From contig NZ_CP040899.1 in the NCBI RefSeq assembly GCF_006349365.1, forward strand, positions 1,364,001 to 1,428,000: a DNA stretch of 64,000 nt, given 5' to 3'. Made by a program: the position numbers and the translations under genes. Shown in pieces: positions 25,423 to 33,674 of the stretch. Origin of the DNA: Georgenia wutianyii. GTDB lineage: Bacteria; Actinomycetota; Actinomycetes; Actinomycetales; Actinomycetaceae. Positions within the stretch are counted from its first letter, which is position 1; the number at the start of each line of letters is the position of its first letter. The notes under the pieces are model-generated. The model was not told where the DNA came from. It did no database searches and worked only from the letters and a program-made list of their open reading frames with translations.

Positions 25423-26447
25423 GCGCGCTCCCACGGGGTGACGACGACCTTGCCGAGGACCTCGCGGTCGCGGACCTTGCGCAGCCCCTCGACCGCCTGG
25501 GACAGGGGCAGGACGTCGGAGACCGGCGGGTCGAGCTCACCGGCGGCGACCATGGCGAGGAGCGCCTCGAAGTCCTCGGTCGCGAAGCCGTTGGAGCCGA
25601 TGACCTGCAGCTCGAAGGACCAGATGTAGCGCAGGTCCTCGACCGGGTCGTACCCCGCCGTCGCGCCGCACACGAGGATGCGCCCGCCGAGCTTGGTGCT
25701 GCGCAGGGTGGGGTGCCAGGTGTCGCCGCCGGTGAAGTTGATGACGACGTCCATGCCGGTCTCGGTGCTCCAGCGGGCCGGCTTGCCGTAGTGCTCCTTG
25801 ACCCACTGGTAGAAGTCGACCTCGCGGTAGTTGAGCACCTCGTCGGCGCCGATCTCGAGCAGGCGCTGGGCCTTCTCGTCGCTGCCGGCGGCGGCGACGA
25901 CGTGCGCGCCGAGCTTCTTGGCAAGGACGACCGAGGCGGTGCCGACGCCGCCGGAGGCGCCGAGGACGAGCACCTTGTCCCCGGGGTGGACCGCGCCCTT
26001 GCCGACGACCATGCGGTGCGCCGTGCCGTAGGCGACCGGCAGGGCGGCGGCCTGGACGTCGGTGACGGCGTCGGGGATCGCGATGAGCTGGCCGGCCTCG
26101 ACGAGGCAGTACTCGGCCATGCCGCCGTCGCGTTGCTCGCCCATGAGGTTGCCCGACGCGTCGAGCGGGTGGACGAGCACGCGGTCCCCGGGCTGCCAGC
26201 CGGTGACGTCCGGTGCGACCTCCTCGACCACCCCGACGACGTCGAGCCCGATGACGACGGGCAGCGGCAGGGTGATCCCCGGCATCCCGTTGACGGTGAA
26301 GATGTCGTGGTAGTTGAACGAGCTCGCGGTCACCCGGACGACGACGTGCCCGGGGACGAGCGCGGGCCGGGGGTAGTCGTCCTCCAGGCGGAGGGCGTCG
26401 AGGTCGCCGTGGTCGCGCAGCACGAGAGCGCGCATCGTCGAGGTCAC
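25419..26447 (-). CDS. MDR-superfamily NAD(P)H-dependent oxidoreductase
   Basis: A 342-residue medium-chain reductase with the GroES-like N-terminal domain (ASSFNYHDIFTVNGMPG, IGLDVVGVVEEV) and Rossmann motif VLGASGGVGTASV. The structural Cys cluster of zinc alcohol dehydrogenases is absent, favouring a quinone oxidoreductase or enoyl-CoA reductase-like enzyme. It is the first gene of the operon running down to 20202. The GTG at 26447 follows GGAAAGGA; an ATG twelve bases later is possible. The substrate is presumably the compound imported or activated by the operon. Confidence 0.88.
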   Translation of the reverse strand: MTSTMRALVLRDHGDLDALRLEDDYPRPALVPGHVVVRVTASSFNYHDIFTVNGMPGITLPLPVVIGLDVVGVVEEVAPDVTGWQPGDRVLVHPLDASGNLMGEQRDGGMAEYCLVEAGQLIAIPDAVTDVQAAALPVAYGTAHRMVVGKGAVHPGDKVLVLGASGGVGTASVVLAKKLGAHVVAAAGSDEKAQRLLEIGADEVLNYREVDFYQWVKEHYGKPARWSTETGMDVVINFTGGDTWHPTLRSTKLGGRILVCGATAGYDPVEDLRYIWSFELQVIGSNGFATEDFEALLAMVAAGELDPPVSDVLPLSQAVEGLRKVRDREVLGKVVVTPWERA

Positions 26448-26603
26448 AGACCGATGTCCTTTCCTAGGGCCGGGGGCGAAGACGTGTGCGGCAGGCCCGT
26501 CGGAGGACGGAGAGAGTGCCGCGGCGCTAGGCCCGACAGGCCATCGTGTGCACCAGCGCGAGGTCGATGTGCCTCCGCGAGGTCAGGTGCAGCCGATACA
26601 TGT

Positions 26604-26615
26604 CGAGGATCCTCG
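26604..26615. promoter_or_regulatory. 12-bp palindrome, candidate operator of the CoA-ligase/transporter operon
   Basis: CGAGGATCCTCG is a perfect palindrome in the 249-bp space between the reductase and NUDIX genes, flanked by TGT on the left and CACA on the right. It lies about 157 bp upstream of the operon start. Apart from this and the short NUDIX promoter, nothing else is evident in the intergenic space. Confidence 0.35.
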
Positions 26616-26696
26616 CACAGCGACGGACGGCCCGAGATGTCGGGTCCATGCGCCGAGACGGGCGCAGTGGCTGCGTCCCACGGCAGACTGGTGGGC

Positions 26697-27146
26697 ATGG
26701 GCAGGGACGGCCCGCCGCGCCGGATGGCGGCCCACGCGCTGGTCCGCGACACGCCCGGGCGGGTGCTCCTCGTCGAGCCCGTCCACGGCGCCACGTGGCT
26801 GCTGCCCGGCGGCGCGGTCGAGCCGGACGAGGCGCCGCGGGCCGCGTGCGCGCGCGAGCTGCGTGAGGAGCTGGGGGCCGACCTGCGCGTCGGCCGGCTC
26901 CTCGTCCTCGACTGGGTCGCCCCGCGCCCCGGGCTGGGGGAGGGACTCATGCTGGTCTACGACGGCGGGACGCTCGCCGGGGAGCCGCGCCTGCCTCCGG
27001 AGGAGCTGCGTGACTGGCGCTGGGTCGCGCCCGAGGACGTCCCCTGCCTCGCCGACGCCGAGCTCGCCCGCCGCGTGGCCGCTGCGCTGGGGGCGGCCGC
27101 GTCAGGGGCGGTCGCCGAGCTGGAGACCTGGGGCTCGGGGGAATGA
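26697..27146 (+). CDS. NUDIX hydrolase
   Basis: A 149-residue NUDIX protein. The Nudix box is intact: GAVEPDEAPRAACARELREE followed by LGA. The start RRMAAHALVRDTPGRVLLVEP is typical. It would hydrolyse a nucleoside-diphosphate derivative; substrate unknown. The ATG at 26697 is preceded seven bases upstream by CAGACT, similar to the sequence before the lactonase genes, so the mRNA may be leaderless. A GTG at 26691 is an alternative. Confidence 0.9.
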   Translation: MGRDGPPRRMAAHALVRDTPGRVLLVEPVHGATWLLPGGAVEPDEAPRAACARELREELGADLRVGRLLVLDWVAPRPGLGEGLMLVYDGGTLAGEPRLPPEELRDWRWVAPEDVPCLADAELARRVAAALGAAASGAVAELETWGSGE

Positions 27147-27222
27147 CCGGGCAGGGCCCCTGGCTGAGCAGGGTGACCGGCCCGGTCCAGACCCCCGGGC
27201 TCCATCACCTGCCGCTACGAGC

Positions 27223-27248
27223 GGCCACCCGCCGTGAGGCGGCTGGCC
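27223..27248. terminator. bidirectional terminator between NUDIX and thermonuclease genes
   Basis: GGCCACCCGCC, a GTGA loop and GGCGGCTGGCC pair over 11 positions with one mismatch, between two convergent stops. A wider 12-bp inverted repeat (27174-27185 with 27247-27258) encloses it and reaches into the thermonuclease stop codon. Confidence 0.5.
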
Positions 27249-27255
27249 GGGCCGG

Positions 27256-28362
27256 TCATGACTCGCACCCGATGCCGTCACCGTCGCGGTCGAGGTGGCG
27301 GCCGTAGCCCGGCTGTCCGACGAGCACCGGCGCCGCACCCGCGGCCCGCGCCGCGGCGCAGTTCTCGTAGTAGGCGCTGCCACTCGGCTCCTGCTGCGTG
27401 CTCTCCTCGGCGGCCCGCCGCTCTGCCTCCTCGCGCTCCGCCTGTTCACGTGCCTGGCGATCGGCCTCCTCCCGGGCGAGACGCTCGGCCTCCTCCTGGG
27501 CGAGACGCTCGGCCTCGGCGCGGTCCCGCTCCTCCTGCTCCTGCCGCTCCTGCTCCTCCTGGAGGCGCTGCTCCTCGGCACGCCGGACCTCGTCCACCTG
27601 CTCCTGGGCGGCGGCCAGCCGGGCGTCGGCGTCCTCTGCGTCCCTCTGCAGGGAGGACCGGTCACCGGTGTGGGCGAGGAGGGGGAAGTGGCCCTCGTCG
27701 CCGTCGAAGATCGCCGCGAGGGCGGAGCCGACGGTCGCGACGGTGGCGGCCTCGGCGGCCCAGCCGTCAGCCTGCTCGATGGTGACGACTGCCGCCACCC
27801 TCGCCTCGAGGTCCTCGACCTGCCCGGCGTACGCGCCGACCTGCGCCGGCAGCGTGCACGCGACGTCCTGGGAGAACAGCCCGAGACCGTCAGCCTCCGC
27901 CTCCTCCTGCGCGCTCAGGACGTCGTCGTAGAACCGGTCGTTCGGCTCGATGAGCACGGCCACGCCGAGGCCCTGGCGGGCGATCTCGGCATTGACGAGC
28001 TGCCCGCCCTCGACGACACCGGCGAGCAGACGGTCGTACTGGTCGTGGTGTTCCTCGTCGAGCTCGAGCTCCACCTCGGTCCCGGGCGGGATGCGCTCGG
28101 CGAGGAACGCCGTCGCCTCCTCGTGGAGGCACCCGTCGACCTCGGGGGTGTCGACGTTGAGCAGCCGTACCCGCTGCTCCTTGCCGCCGAGCTCGACGTC
28201 GATGGTGTCGCCGTCGACGACGGCCGTCACGGTGGCCGAGCCTTCGTCCGGGCTCCCGGCGACGGCGACCCCGCCGATGACCCCGCCGACGACGAGGATG
28301 CCCGCGGTCACGAGCGAGACGCCGACCTTGTGGTCGGAGACGAAACGGCGCAGGTCCGCCAT
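27256..28362 (-). CDS. membrane-anchored thermonuclease with excalibur domain
   Basis: A 368-residue protein. The N-terminus has one transmembrane or signal-anchor helix (about residues 13-33, GVSLVTAGILVVGGVIGG), followed by a staphylococcal-nuclease domain (VVDGDTIDV, RLLNVDTPEV, YDRLLAGVV). A charged coiled coil (AEAERLAQEEAERLAREEA and similar) comes next, and the chain ends in an excalibur domain (YYENCAAARAAG, DRDGDGIGCE) that likely binds calcium. The nuclease should act outside the membrane on DNA or RNA. The ATG at 28362 sits behind AAGGAG; the frame extends 33 codons upstream without signals. Confidence 0.9.
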   Translation of the reverse strand: MADLRRFVSDHKVGVSLVTAGILVVGGVIGGVAVAGSPDEGSATVTAVVDGDTIDVELGGKEQRVRLLNVDTPEVDGCLHEEATAFLAERIPPGTEVELELDEEHHDQYDRLLAGVVEGGQLVNAEIARQGLGVAVLIEPNDRFYDDVLSAQEEAEADGLGLFSQDVACTLPAQVGAYAGQVEDLEARVAAVVTIEQADGWAAEAATVATVGSALAAIFDGDEGHFPLLAHTGDRSSLQRDAEDADARLAAAQEQVDEVRRAEEQRLQEEQERQEQEERDRAEAERLAQEEAERLAREEADRQAREQAEREEAERRAAEESTQQEPSGSAYYENCAAARAAGAAPVLVGQPGYGRHLDRDGDGIGCES

Positions 28363-28463
28363 GATGAGGACTCCTTGGGTCAAGGGCGCGCCCGCCACCC
28401 GCTGCGGTGGACACGCCTGCTCATCGGCGCCGACATTGGCGATGTGAGCGGTCTCCAGCACTG

Positions 28464-28469
28464 TAGCGT
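28464..28469 (+). promoter_or_regulatory. -10 box of a leaderless promoter for the thioesterase gene
   Basis: TAGCGT, six bases, then the GTG at 28476. The 113-bp divergent spacer with the thermonuclease gene holds no other clear element. Confidence 0.55.
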
Positions 28470-28475
28470 GCCGGG

Positions 28476-29009
28476 GTGTCCAGACAGCTCCACCTGCTCC
28501 TCGCGACGACGCGACCGCGCCGCACCGTGCCCGCCATCCACGTCCTCGACCCGTCGGTGACGCGGCTGCGGGTGACGCCCGCGGACCTCGACCTGTACCT
28601 CCACGTCAACAACGGCACCTACCTGCAGATGATGGACATCGGGCGGAGCAACTACATCGCCGACGTCGGGGGCTTCGGGCGGCTGCGTGAGAAGGGCTGG
28701 TACCCGGTCGTCGCGGCGTCGTCGATGACCTACCGCCGGTCGCTGCGCCTCGGGGACCCGGTGGAGATCACCACCCGGGTGATCGGCTGGGACGAGCGGG
28801 TGGCCTACCTCGAGCAGGTCTTCACCCGCCGTGGGGAGCGGTGCGCGCGCGGCCTCGTCGCCGGCCGCTTCCTCACCCGCGGGTCGGGTGCGCGCGTCCC
28901 CGCCCCGCAGGTCGTCGAGCTCCTCGCCGGCGGCCCGCTCGACCCGCCGGTCCTGCCCGACGACGTCGCGGCGTGGGCGCGGGCGGTCGACGTCGCGCAC
29001 CGAGGGTGA
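28476..29009 (+). CDS. 4HBT-like acyl-CoA thioesterase (THEM6-type)
   Basis: A 177-residue hotdog protein with the motif DLDLYLHVNNGTYLQMMDIG, whose Asp and Asn residues are typical of 4-hydroxybenzoyl-CoA thioesterase relatives, and RSLRLGDPVEITTRVIGWDE. It probably hydrolyses fatty acyl-CoA. The GTG at 28476 is fixed by the -10 box six bases before it. It is separate from the acyl-CoA operon at 20202-26447. Confidence 0.85.
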   Translation: MSRQLHLLLATTRPRRTVPAIHVLDPSVTRLRVTPADLDLYLHVNNGTYLQMMDIGRSNYIADVGGFGRLREKGWYPVVAASSMTYRRSLRLGDPVEITTRVIGWDERVAYLEQVFTRRGERCARGLVAGRFLTRGSGARVPAPQVVELLAGGPLDPPVLPDDVAAWARAVDVAHRG

Positions 29010-29125
29010 GATCGGCCACGGCGATCCGGGTCACGGCACGGCGGGAGGCGCGATAGGCTGGCGACGTCGCAGCAGCGTCCGGTCGGGCCGCACCGACCGC
29101 CTGCTCAGCGCCCTGGCGCCTTCGA

Positions 29126-29144
29126 GGCCGACGTTTCGTCGGCC
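29126..29144 (+). other. 8-bp perfect hairpin in the 5' leader of the SNF2 gene
   Basis: GGCCGACG-TTT-CGTCGGCC lies between the -10-like TAGGCT at 29054-29059 and the helicase start at 29198. This leader of about 130 bases is long for this window, so the hairpin may influence expression. Confidence 0.45.
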
Positions 29145-29197
29145 GGTGCCTCGTGTGGAACGACGCGACGATCACCGTCACCCCGGAGGAGACATCG

Positions 29198-31330
29198 GTG
29201 GCTCAACGAGCCCAGCGCCAGTCCGGCGCCCGCCGCGGGCCGGCGCGTACCCAGCGCCGCACCCGTCATCGCGACAACACCGGCATCATCCCGGTGCTCG
29301 CCCAGGCCGTCCGTGAGGTCGAGGCCGCCGTCAAGCGCGGCGCCGCCCGGCCCTCGATCCGGACGAAGTTCCAGGCCGTCGCCCTGCTCGTGCGGGAGGA
29401 GCGGGCCCGGCTCAAGGCCGACCCGTCCCTGTCCGAGGCACGGCGCGGCGAGGAGCTCAAGCGGCTCGAGGGCATCGCGACGATCCTCGCGGTGACCGCG
29501 GCCCGTGACTCCACGCTCCTCGCGCTCCTCGCCGACGACGCCGTCGTCAGCCCCGACGCCCGCGAGCTGCGCCGCGAGATGCTCACCGACGCCGGCTACG
29601 AGGTCCCCGAGGAGGAGCCCGAGCCGGAGCAGGTCGAGACCGTCGTCGAGCTGCGGCGCGTCGTGCCGCGGTCGGTGATCTCGCGGCAGATGTCCAACCC
29701 CTTCCTCGAGCCGGCCTACGACGCCGTGCGCAAGCCTCCGCCCCGTCCCCGCCGGCTCGCCGGCTGGGAGCTCATCGAGCCCCTCCTGCGCTCCTTCGAG
29801 TACGGCGGGGAGGCCGCCTGCATGACGCTGCCCGAGGTGCCGGCCACGCAGGTGCGCCCGGGGCTGGAGCTCATGCCGCACCAGGCGCAGGTCGTCGCCT
29901 CCGCCGCGGAGGGCCACCGCACCTTCCTGCTCGCCGACGAGCCGGGCCTGGGCAAGACGGCGCAGGCGCTGCTCGCCGCGCAGGCCGCCGACGCCTACCC
30001 GCTCATCGTCGTCGTGCCCAACGTCGTGAAGACGAACTGGGCGCGCGAGGCCGAGCTGTGGACCCCGGCGCACCGCGCGACCGTCATCCACGGCGACGGT
30101 GAGGACGTCGACGCCTTCGCCGACATCTTCGTCGTCAACTACGAGATCCTCGACCGGCACGTCGGCTGGCTCGGCAGCCTCGGGCTGAACGCGCGCGGGT
30201 TGGTCGTCGACGAGGCGCACTTCATCAAGAACAAGAAGTCCCAGCGTTCCCAGCACGTCCTGCACCTGTCCGAGCAGCTCCGCTCGCGTCCGGGTGAGCC
30301 GCTGCTCATGGCGCTCACCGGCACCCCGCTCATCAACGACATCGAGGACTTCACCGCGATCTGGCAGTTCCTCGGCTGGATCGACGAGGAGAAGCCGCTC
30401 GGGGACCTCATGGAGGCCCTGGAGGACACCGGCCTGGTGCCCTCCGACCGCGGGTTCTACGCCGCCGCCCGCCAGGCGGTCATCGAGTGCGGCATCGTGC
30501 GCCGGCGCAAGATCGACGTCGCCGCCGACCTTCCGGCACGCCGGGTGGCCGACGTCTTCGTCGAGCTCGACGACGACGCCGGCCGCTCGATCCGCGACGC
30601 CGAGCGGGCCCTGGCCCGTCGTCTCGTCACCCGTTACGAGCGGGCGCTGGAGACGAAGTACGGCGAGAACGTCCACGAGGGCATCGACCACGACCTCGTC
30701 CGGCAGGTCGCGGTGTGGGAGACGGCACGCACGTCGGAGACGAAGTCGGAGGACAACGTCTTCACGATGATGCGCCGCATCGGCACCGCCAAGGGCGGCG
30801 CCGCCGCGGACTACGCCGCCCAGCTCGCCCGCAACGTCGGCAAGGTCGTCTTCTTCGCCAAGCACATCGACGTCATGGACGAGGCCGAGGCGCTGTTCGA
30901 GCACCGCGGGATCCGCTACGCCTCGATCCGTGGTGACCAGACGCCGACGGCGCGCCAGCGCAACATCGACGCCTTCACCACCGACCCCGAGGTCTCGGTC
31001 GCGGTGTGCTCCCTCACTGCCGCCGGCGTGGGCATCAACCTCCAGGTGGCGTCCAACCTCGTGCTCGCCGAGCTCTCCTGGACCGACGCCGAGCAGACGC
31101 AGGCGATCGACCGCGTCCACCGCATCGGGCAGCCCGAGCCGGTGACCGCGTGGCGGATCATCGCCGCCCAGACGCTCGACACCCGCATCGCCGAGCTCAT
31201 CGGCAGCAAGGCGGGCCTCGCGGCGCGGGCGCTGGACGGCTCGGACGAGGAGGTCGTCACCGACGTCCAGCTCGAGATGCTCATCGCCCTGCTCACCGAC
31301 GCGCTGAGCAAGGCTCCGGCCACCGTGTGA
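29198..31330 (+). CDS. SNF2-family DNA helicase/translocase
   Basis: A 710-residue superfamily 2 ATPase. Motif I is DEPGLGKT (residues 247-254; canonical SNF2 has DEMGLGKT), motif II DEAHF, motif III LALTGTPL, and motifs V-VI AGVGINLQVASN and QAIDRVHRIGQ. The first 190 residues are basic and helical without a recognisable DNA-binding or nuclease domain. It resembles SMARCAL1-like stand-alone translocases that remodel DNA-protein complexes or forks. The GTG at 29198 is chosen for GGAGGAGA five bases upstream; the frame opens at 29153. No methylase, nuclease or other defence partner is adjacent. Confidence 0.92.
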   Translation: MAQRAQRQSGARRGPARTQRRTRHRDNTGIIPVLAQAVREVEAAVKRGAARPSIRTKFQAVALLVREERARLKADPSLSEARRGEELKRLEGIATILAVTAARDSTLLALLADDAVVSPDARELRREMLTDAGYEVPEEEPEPEQVETVVELRRVVPRSVISRQMSNPFLEPAYDAVRKPPPRPRRLAGWELIEPLLRSFEYGGEAACMTLPEVPATQVRPGLELMPHQAQVVASAAEGHRTFLLADEPGLGKTAQALLAAQAADAYPLIVVVPNVVKTNWAREAELWTPAHRATVIHGDGEDVDAFADIFVVNYEILDRHVGWLGSLGLNARGLVVDEAHFIKNKKSQRSQHVLHLSEQLRSRPGEPLLMALTGTPLINDIEDFTAIWQFLGWIDEEKPLGDLMEALEDTGLVPSDRGFYAAARQAVIECGIVRRRKIDVAADLPARRVADVFVELDDDAGRSIRDAERALARRLVTRYERALETKYGENVHEGIDHDLVRQVAVWETARTSETKSEDNVFTMMRRIGTAKGGAAADYAAQLARNVGKVVFFAKHIDVMDEAEALFEHRGIRYASIRGDQTPTARQRNIDAFTTDPEVSVAVCSLTAAGVGINLQVASNLVLAELSWTDAEQTQAIDRVHRIGQPEPVTAWRIIAAQTLDTRIAELIGSKAGLAARALDGSDEEVVTDVQLEMLIALLTDALSKAPATV

Positions 31331-31334
31331 GGCG

Positions 31335-31381
31335 CCGCCGTCGTCGTGCCGCGGCCTAGTGCCGGCGCACGACGACGGCGG
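31335..31381. terminator. bidirectional terminator overlapping the phytochrome gene 3' end
   Basis: A perfect 15-bp inverted repeat, CCGCCGTCGTCGTGC (31335-31349) with 31367-31381, has a 17-base loop. The right arm lies inside the last codons of the convergent phytochrome gene, so one structure can serve both genes. Confidence 0.55.
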
Positions 31382-33575
31382 TCGCGTCGTCGTCGGAGCG
31401 CGGGTCGCGCACGCAGGCGATGAGCGCGTCGAGGTCGCCGGCCCCCGGACCGCTGAAGGCCGCCCGCAGCTGCTCCAGGCCGTCGGGCAGCGGGGTGCCC
31501 CGCCGCTCGACCAGGCCGTCGGTGAACAGGACGACCCCGCCGCCGGCGGGGATGTCGAGCACACCGGTCACAGGTGCGCCCCTCCCGTAGCCGATCGGCA
31601 GCGTGCCGACGTCGGTGTGCCAGCCGGCGCTGCCGTCGGCGTCCAGCACGAGCGGTCGCAGGTGGCCGGCCCGGACGTACTCCATCCGGCCGGTGACTGT
31701 GTCGATGACGGCGACGAGGAGGGTGGCCATCTCCCCGGACATCGTCCACTTGGCCAGCGCGTCGAGCCCGCTGGTGGCCGCGCCCGGTGAGCTGTCCCGC
31801 ACGAGCAGCGCGCGCAGCGCGTTGCGCAGCTGGCCCATCGTCGAGGCGGCCGCCATGCCGTGCCCGGCGACGTCCCCGACCGCGATGGCCAGGCGCCCGT
31901 CGGGCAGGCACAGCGCGTCGTACCAGTCCCCGCCGACCCGCCCGCCGTCCCCGGGGGTGTAGCGCGCCTCGATGGACCAGCCCGGCGCCTCCGGCAGCGA
32001 GGTCGGCAGGGAGGAGCGGTGGAGGATCTCTGCCGCGCGGCTGTCCGCCAGCCCGCGCAGGTAGAGCGCCTCGACGGCGTGGCGCCGCAGCACGGCGGCG
32101 GTGTCGAGCTCCTCCTCGGACCACGGCAGGCTCTCCCCGCGCACGGTCTCGCGCCAGCGGTCGAAGGACTTGCGCGGCGACAGGCGCACGGAGTCGCCCT
32201 CGCGCAGCGCGATCGCCTTGTTGTGCGGGTCCCCGCCCCAGTCGACCGAGCGGGCGACCTCACGGCGGAGCCAGACGACGGCGTCCCCCTCGGCGAGGTT
32301 GAGCGCGAGGACGCCGGCGGCGTCGGGGACGGCCGCGGCCACCAGCGGGGCGTCGCGCCGCAACGAGTCGGTCGCCACGATCTCCTCACCGGTCCCGGCG
32401 GCCCACCGCAGCAGGGCGTCGGCGTCGGCGGGCGCGTCACCGGCCGTGGCGGTGCGCCCCTGGGCCCGGACGACGACGCCGTCGGCCTCCATGATGCTCA
32501 GCAGCGTGGGCCGGCGCACGAGCGCCTCGGCGAGCGGCAGGTGCTCGTCACGGGTGGCGGCGACGAGCCCGGCCAGGTCGCGCGCCACGCGGTGGGCGGC
32601 GGCGAGCCGGTCCTCCTCGACCTGGGCGATGAGCCGCAGGGACAGGACCGAGCCGAGAAACTCCGCCGCCACGCGCACCTCGTACGGCGGGGCGTGCGTC
32701 CCGGAGTAGTGGTGGCAGGCGATGAGGCCCCACAGCCTCCCGTCCTCGAGCAGCGAGATCGACATCGACGCCGTGACGCCCATGTTCTGCAGGTACTCGA
32801 CGTGGATCGGGGAGACCGAGCGCAGCGCGGCGTGCGTGAGGTCGAGCGGCGCGCCGGTGACCGGGTTGAGCGTGGGAACGAGCGGGCTGGGGGTGTAGCC
32901 GATGTCGGAGATCAGCCGGATCCAGTTCTTCTCGTACAGCGCGCGGGCCTGCGCGGGGATGTCGGTGGCCGGGTAGTGCAGGCCGAGGAAGGCGTTGAGG
33001 TCCTCACGCCGTGCCTCGGCGACGACCTCGCCGTTGTGGTCGGCGTCGAACCGGTAGACCATGACGCGGTCGAACCCGGTGAGCCGGCGCACCTCGCCCG
33101 CCACGACCTCGTACAGGTCCCGGAGCGAGTGGGCGCGGTTGAGCTCGGCGAGGCTGCCGCGCACCTGGTGGTAGGTGCCGGTGTGGCTCAGCGGCCGCGC
33201 GCCCTCGGCCGGCTCGAGCTCGAGGACGAGGAGGTCCTCCGCGCCCGGCGGGTGGTGGAGGATCGCGTCCCACGGCTGTCCGTCGGGCAGGTGGACGAGC
33301 GCGGGGTTGCGCTCCTGGACGTCACCGGGAGCCGCCGCGTGCGCGGTGACGACGGCGGCCGCGTGCTCACCGACGACGTCGGCCAGCGGGTGGCCCAGGA
33401 CGGCGTCGAGCGGGCGGCCGAGCAGCGCGGCGACGGTGCCGGTCGCCTGGACGACGACGTCGCCGTGGAGGACGAGGAGCACGCCGCGCGGCTGGATCGA
33501 ACCGGGGACGTGGATCGGCTCGCGGGCGCAGTTGTCGAGGTCCACCGGGTCGTCGGGCGCCAGGGTCGGTTCCAC
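31356..33575 (-). CDS. bacteriophytochrome with SpoIIE/PP2C-type phosphatase output
   Basis: A 739-residue cytoplasmic light sensor with PAS, GAF and PHY domains (residues 1 to about 515), then a SpoIIE/RsbU-type PP2C phosphatase (about 535-739). Chromophore-site residues are complete: Cys16 in LDNCAREPIHVPG for biliverdin attachment, Asp205 in YPATDIP, His258 in SPIHVEYL, His288 in CHHYSG, and PRKSF (Arg468, Ser470) in the PHY tongue. The numbering runs within a few residues of Deinococcus BphP. Phosphatase metal motifs include GGDWYDA, GDVAGHG, FTDGLVE and SDDDAT. It probably makes dephosphorylation of an anti-sigma antagonist light-dependent. No haem oxygenase or anti-sigma gene is adjacent. 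Confidence 0.92.
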   Translation of the reverse strand: MEPTLAPDDPVDLDNCAREPIHVPGSIQPRGVLLVLHGDVVVQATGTVAALLGRPLDAVLGHPLADVVGEHAAAVVTAHAAAPGDVQERNPALVHLPDGQPWDAILHHPPGAEDLLVLELEPAEGARPLSHTGTYHQVRGSLAELNRAHSLRDLYEVVAGEVRRLTGFDRVMVYRFDADHNGEVVAEARREDLNAFLGLHYPATDIPAQARALYEKNWIRLISDIGYTPSPLVPTLNPVTGAPLDLTHAALRSVSPIHVEYLQNMGVTASMSISLLEDGRLWGLIACHHYSGTHAPPYEVRVAAEFLGSVLSLRLIAQVEEDRLAAAHRVARDLAGLVAATRDEHLPLAEALVRRPTLLSIMEADGVVVRAQGRTATAGDAPADADALLRWAAGTGEEIVATDSLRRDAPLVAAAVPDAAGVLALNLAEGDAVVWLRREVARSVDWGGDPHNKAIALREGDSVRLSPRKSFDRWRETVRGESLPWSEEELDTAAVLRRHAVEALYLRGLADSRAAEILHRSSLPTSLPEAPGWSIEARYTPGDGGRVGGDWYDALCLPDGRLAIAVGDVAGHGMAAASTMGQLRNALRALLVRDSSPGAATSGLDALAKWTMSGEMATLLVAVIDTVTGRMEYVRAGHLRPLVLDADGSAGWHTDVGTLPIGYGRGAPVTGVLDIPAGGGVVLFTDGLVERRGTPLPDGLEQLRAAFSGPGAGDLDALIACVRDPRSDDDATAVVVRRH

Positions 33576-33660
33576 GTGGTCTCCTGTCGTGGCAGGGGCC
33601 TCAGTGTGCCAGGTCGGTCCGCGGATCGGGGCGAAGTGGGGGAGGGAACCCGGCGTGCCA

Positions 33661-33674
33661 GGGTCCTAGGTCCC
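33661..33674. promoter_or_regulatory. DevR/DosR-like box in the divergent phytochrome/Usp promoter region
   Basis: GGGTCCTAGGTCCC matches 11 of 14 positions of the mycobacterial dormancy-regulator core GGGACTWWAGTCCC and is nearly palindromic. It lies 86 bp from the phytochrome start and 180 bp from the universal stress protein start. Usp genes are classical members of that regulon. No DevR gene is visible here. Confidence 0.45.

Noticed and set aside
29198..31330. SNF2 gene as part of a DISARM-like defence island
   Set aside because: Flanking genes are a thioesterase and a phytochrome; no methylase, phospholipase-D-like or other defence gene is present.
29105..31564. 819-codon minus-strand frame opposite the SNF2 helicase
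   Set aside because: Antisense shadow with repetitive composition; all helicase motifs are on the plus strand.
33587..33596. TCGTGGCAGG, part of the 90-bp element's right arm, upstream of the phytochrome gene
   Set aside because: Only ten bases match, with no partner arm or GCGACACG units nearby; probably chance.
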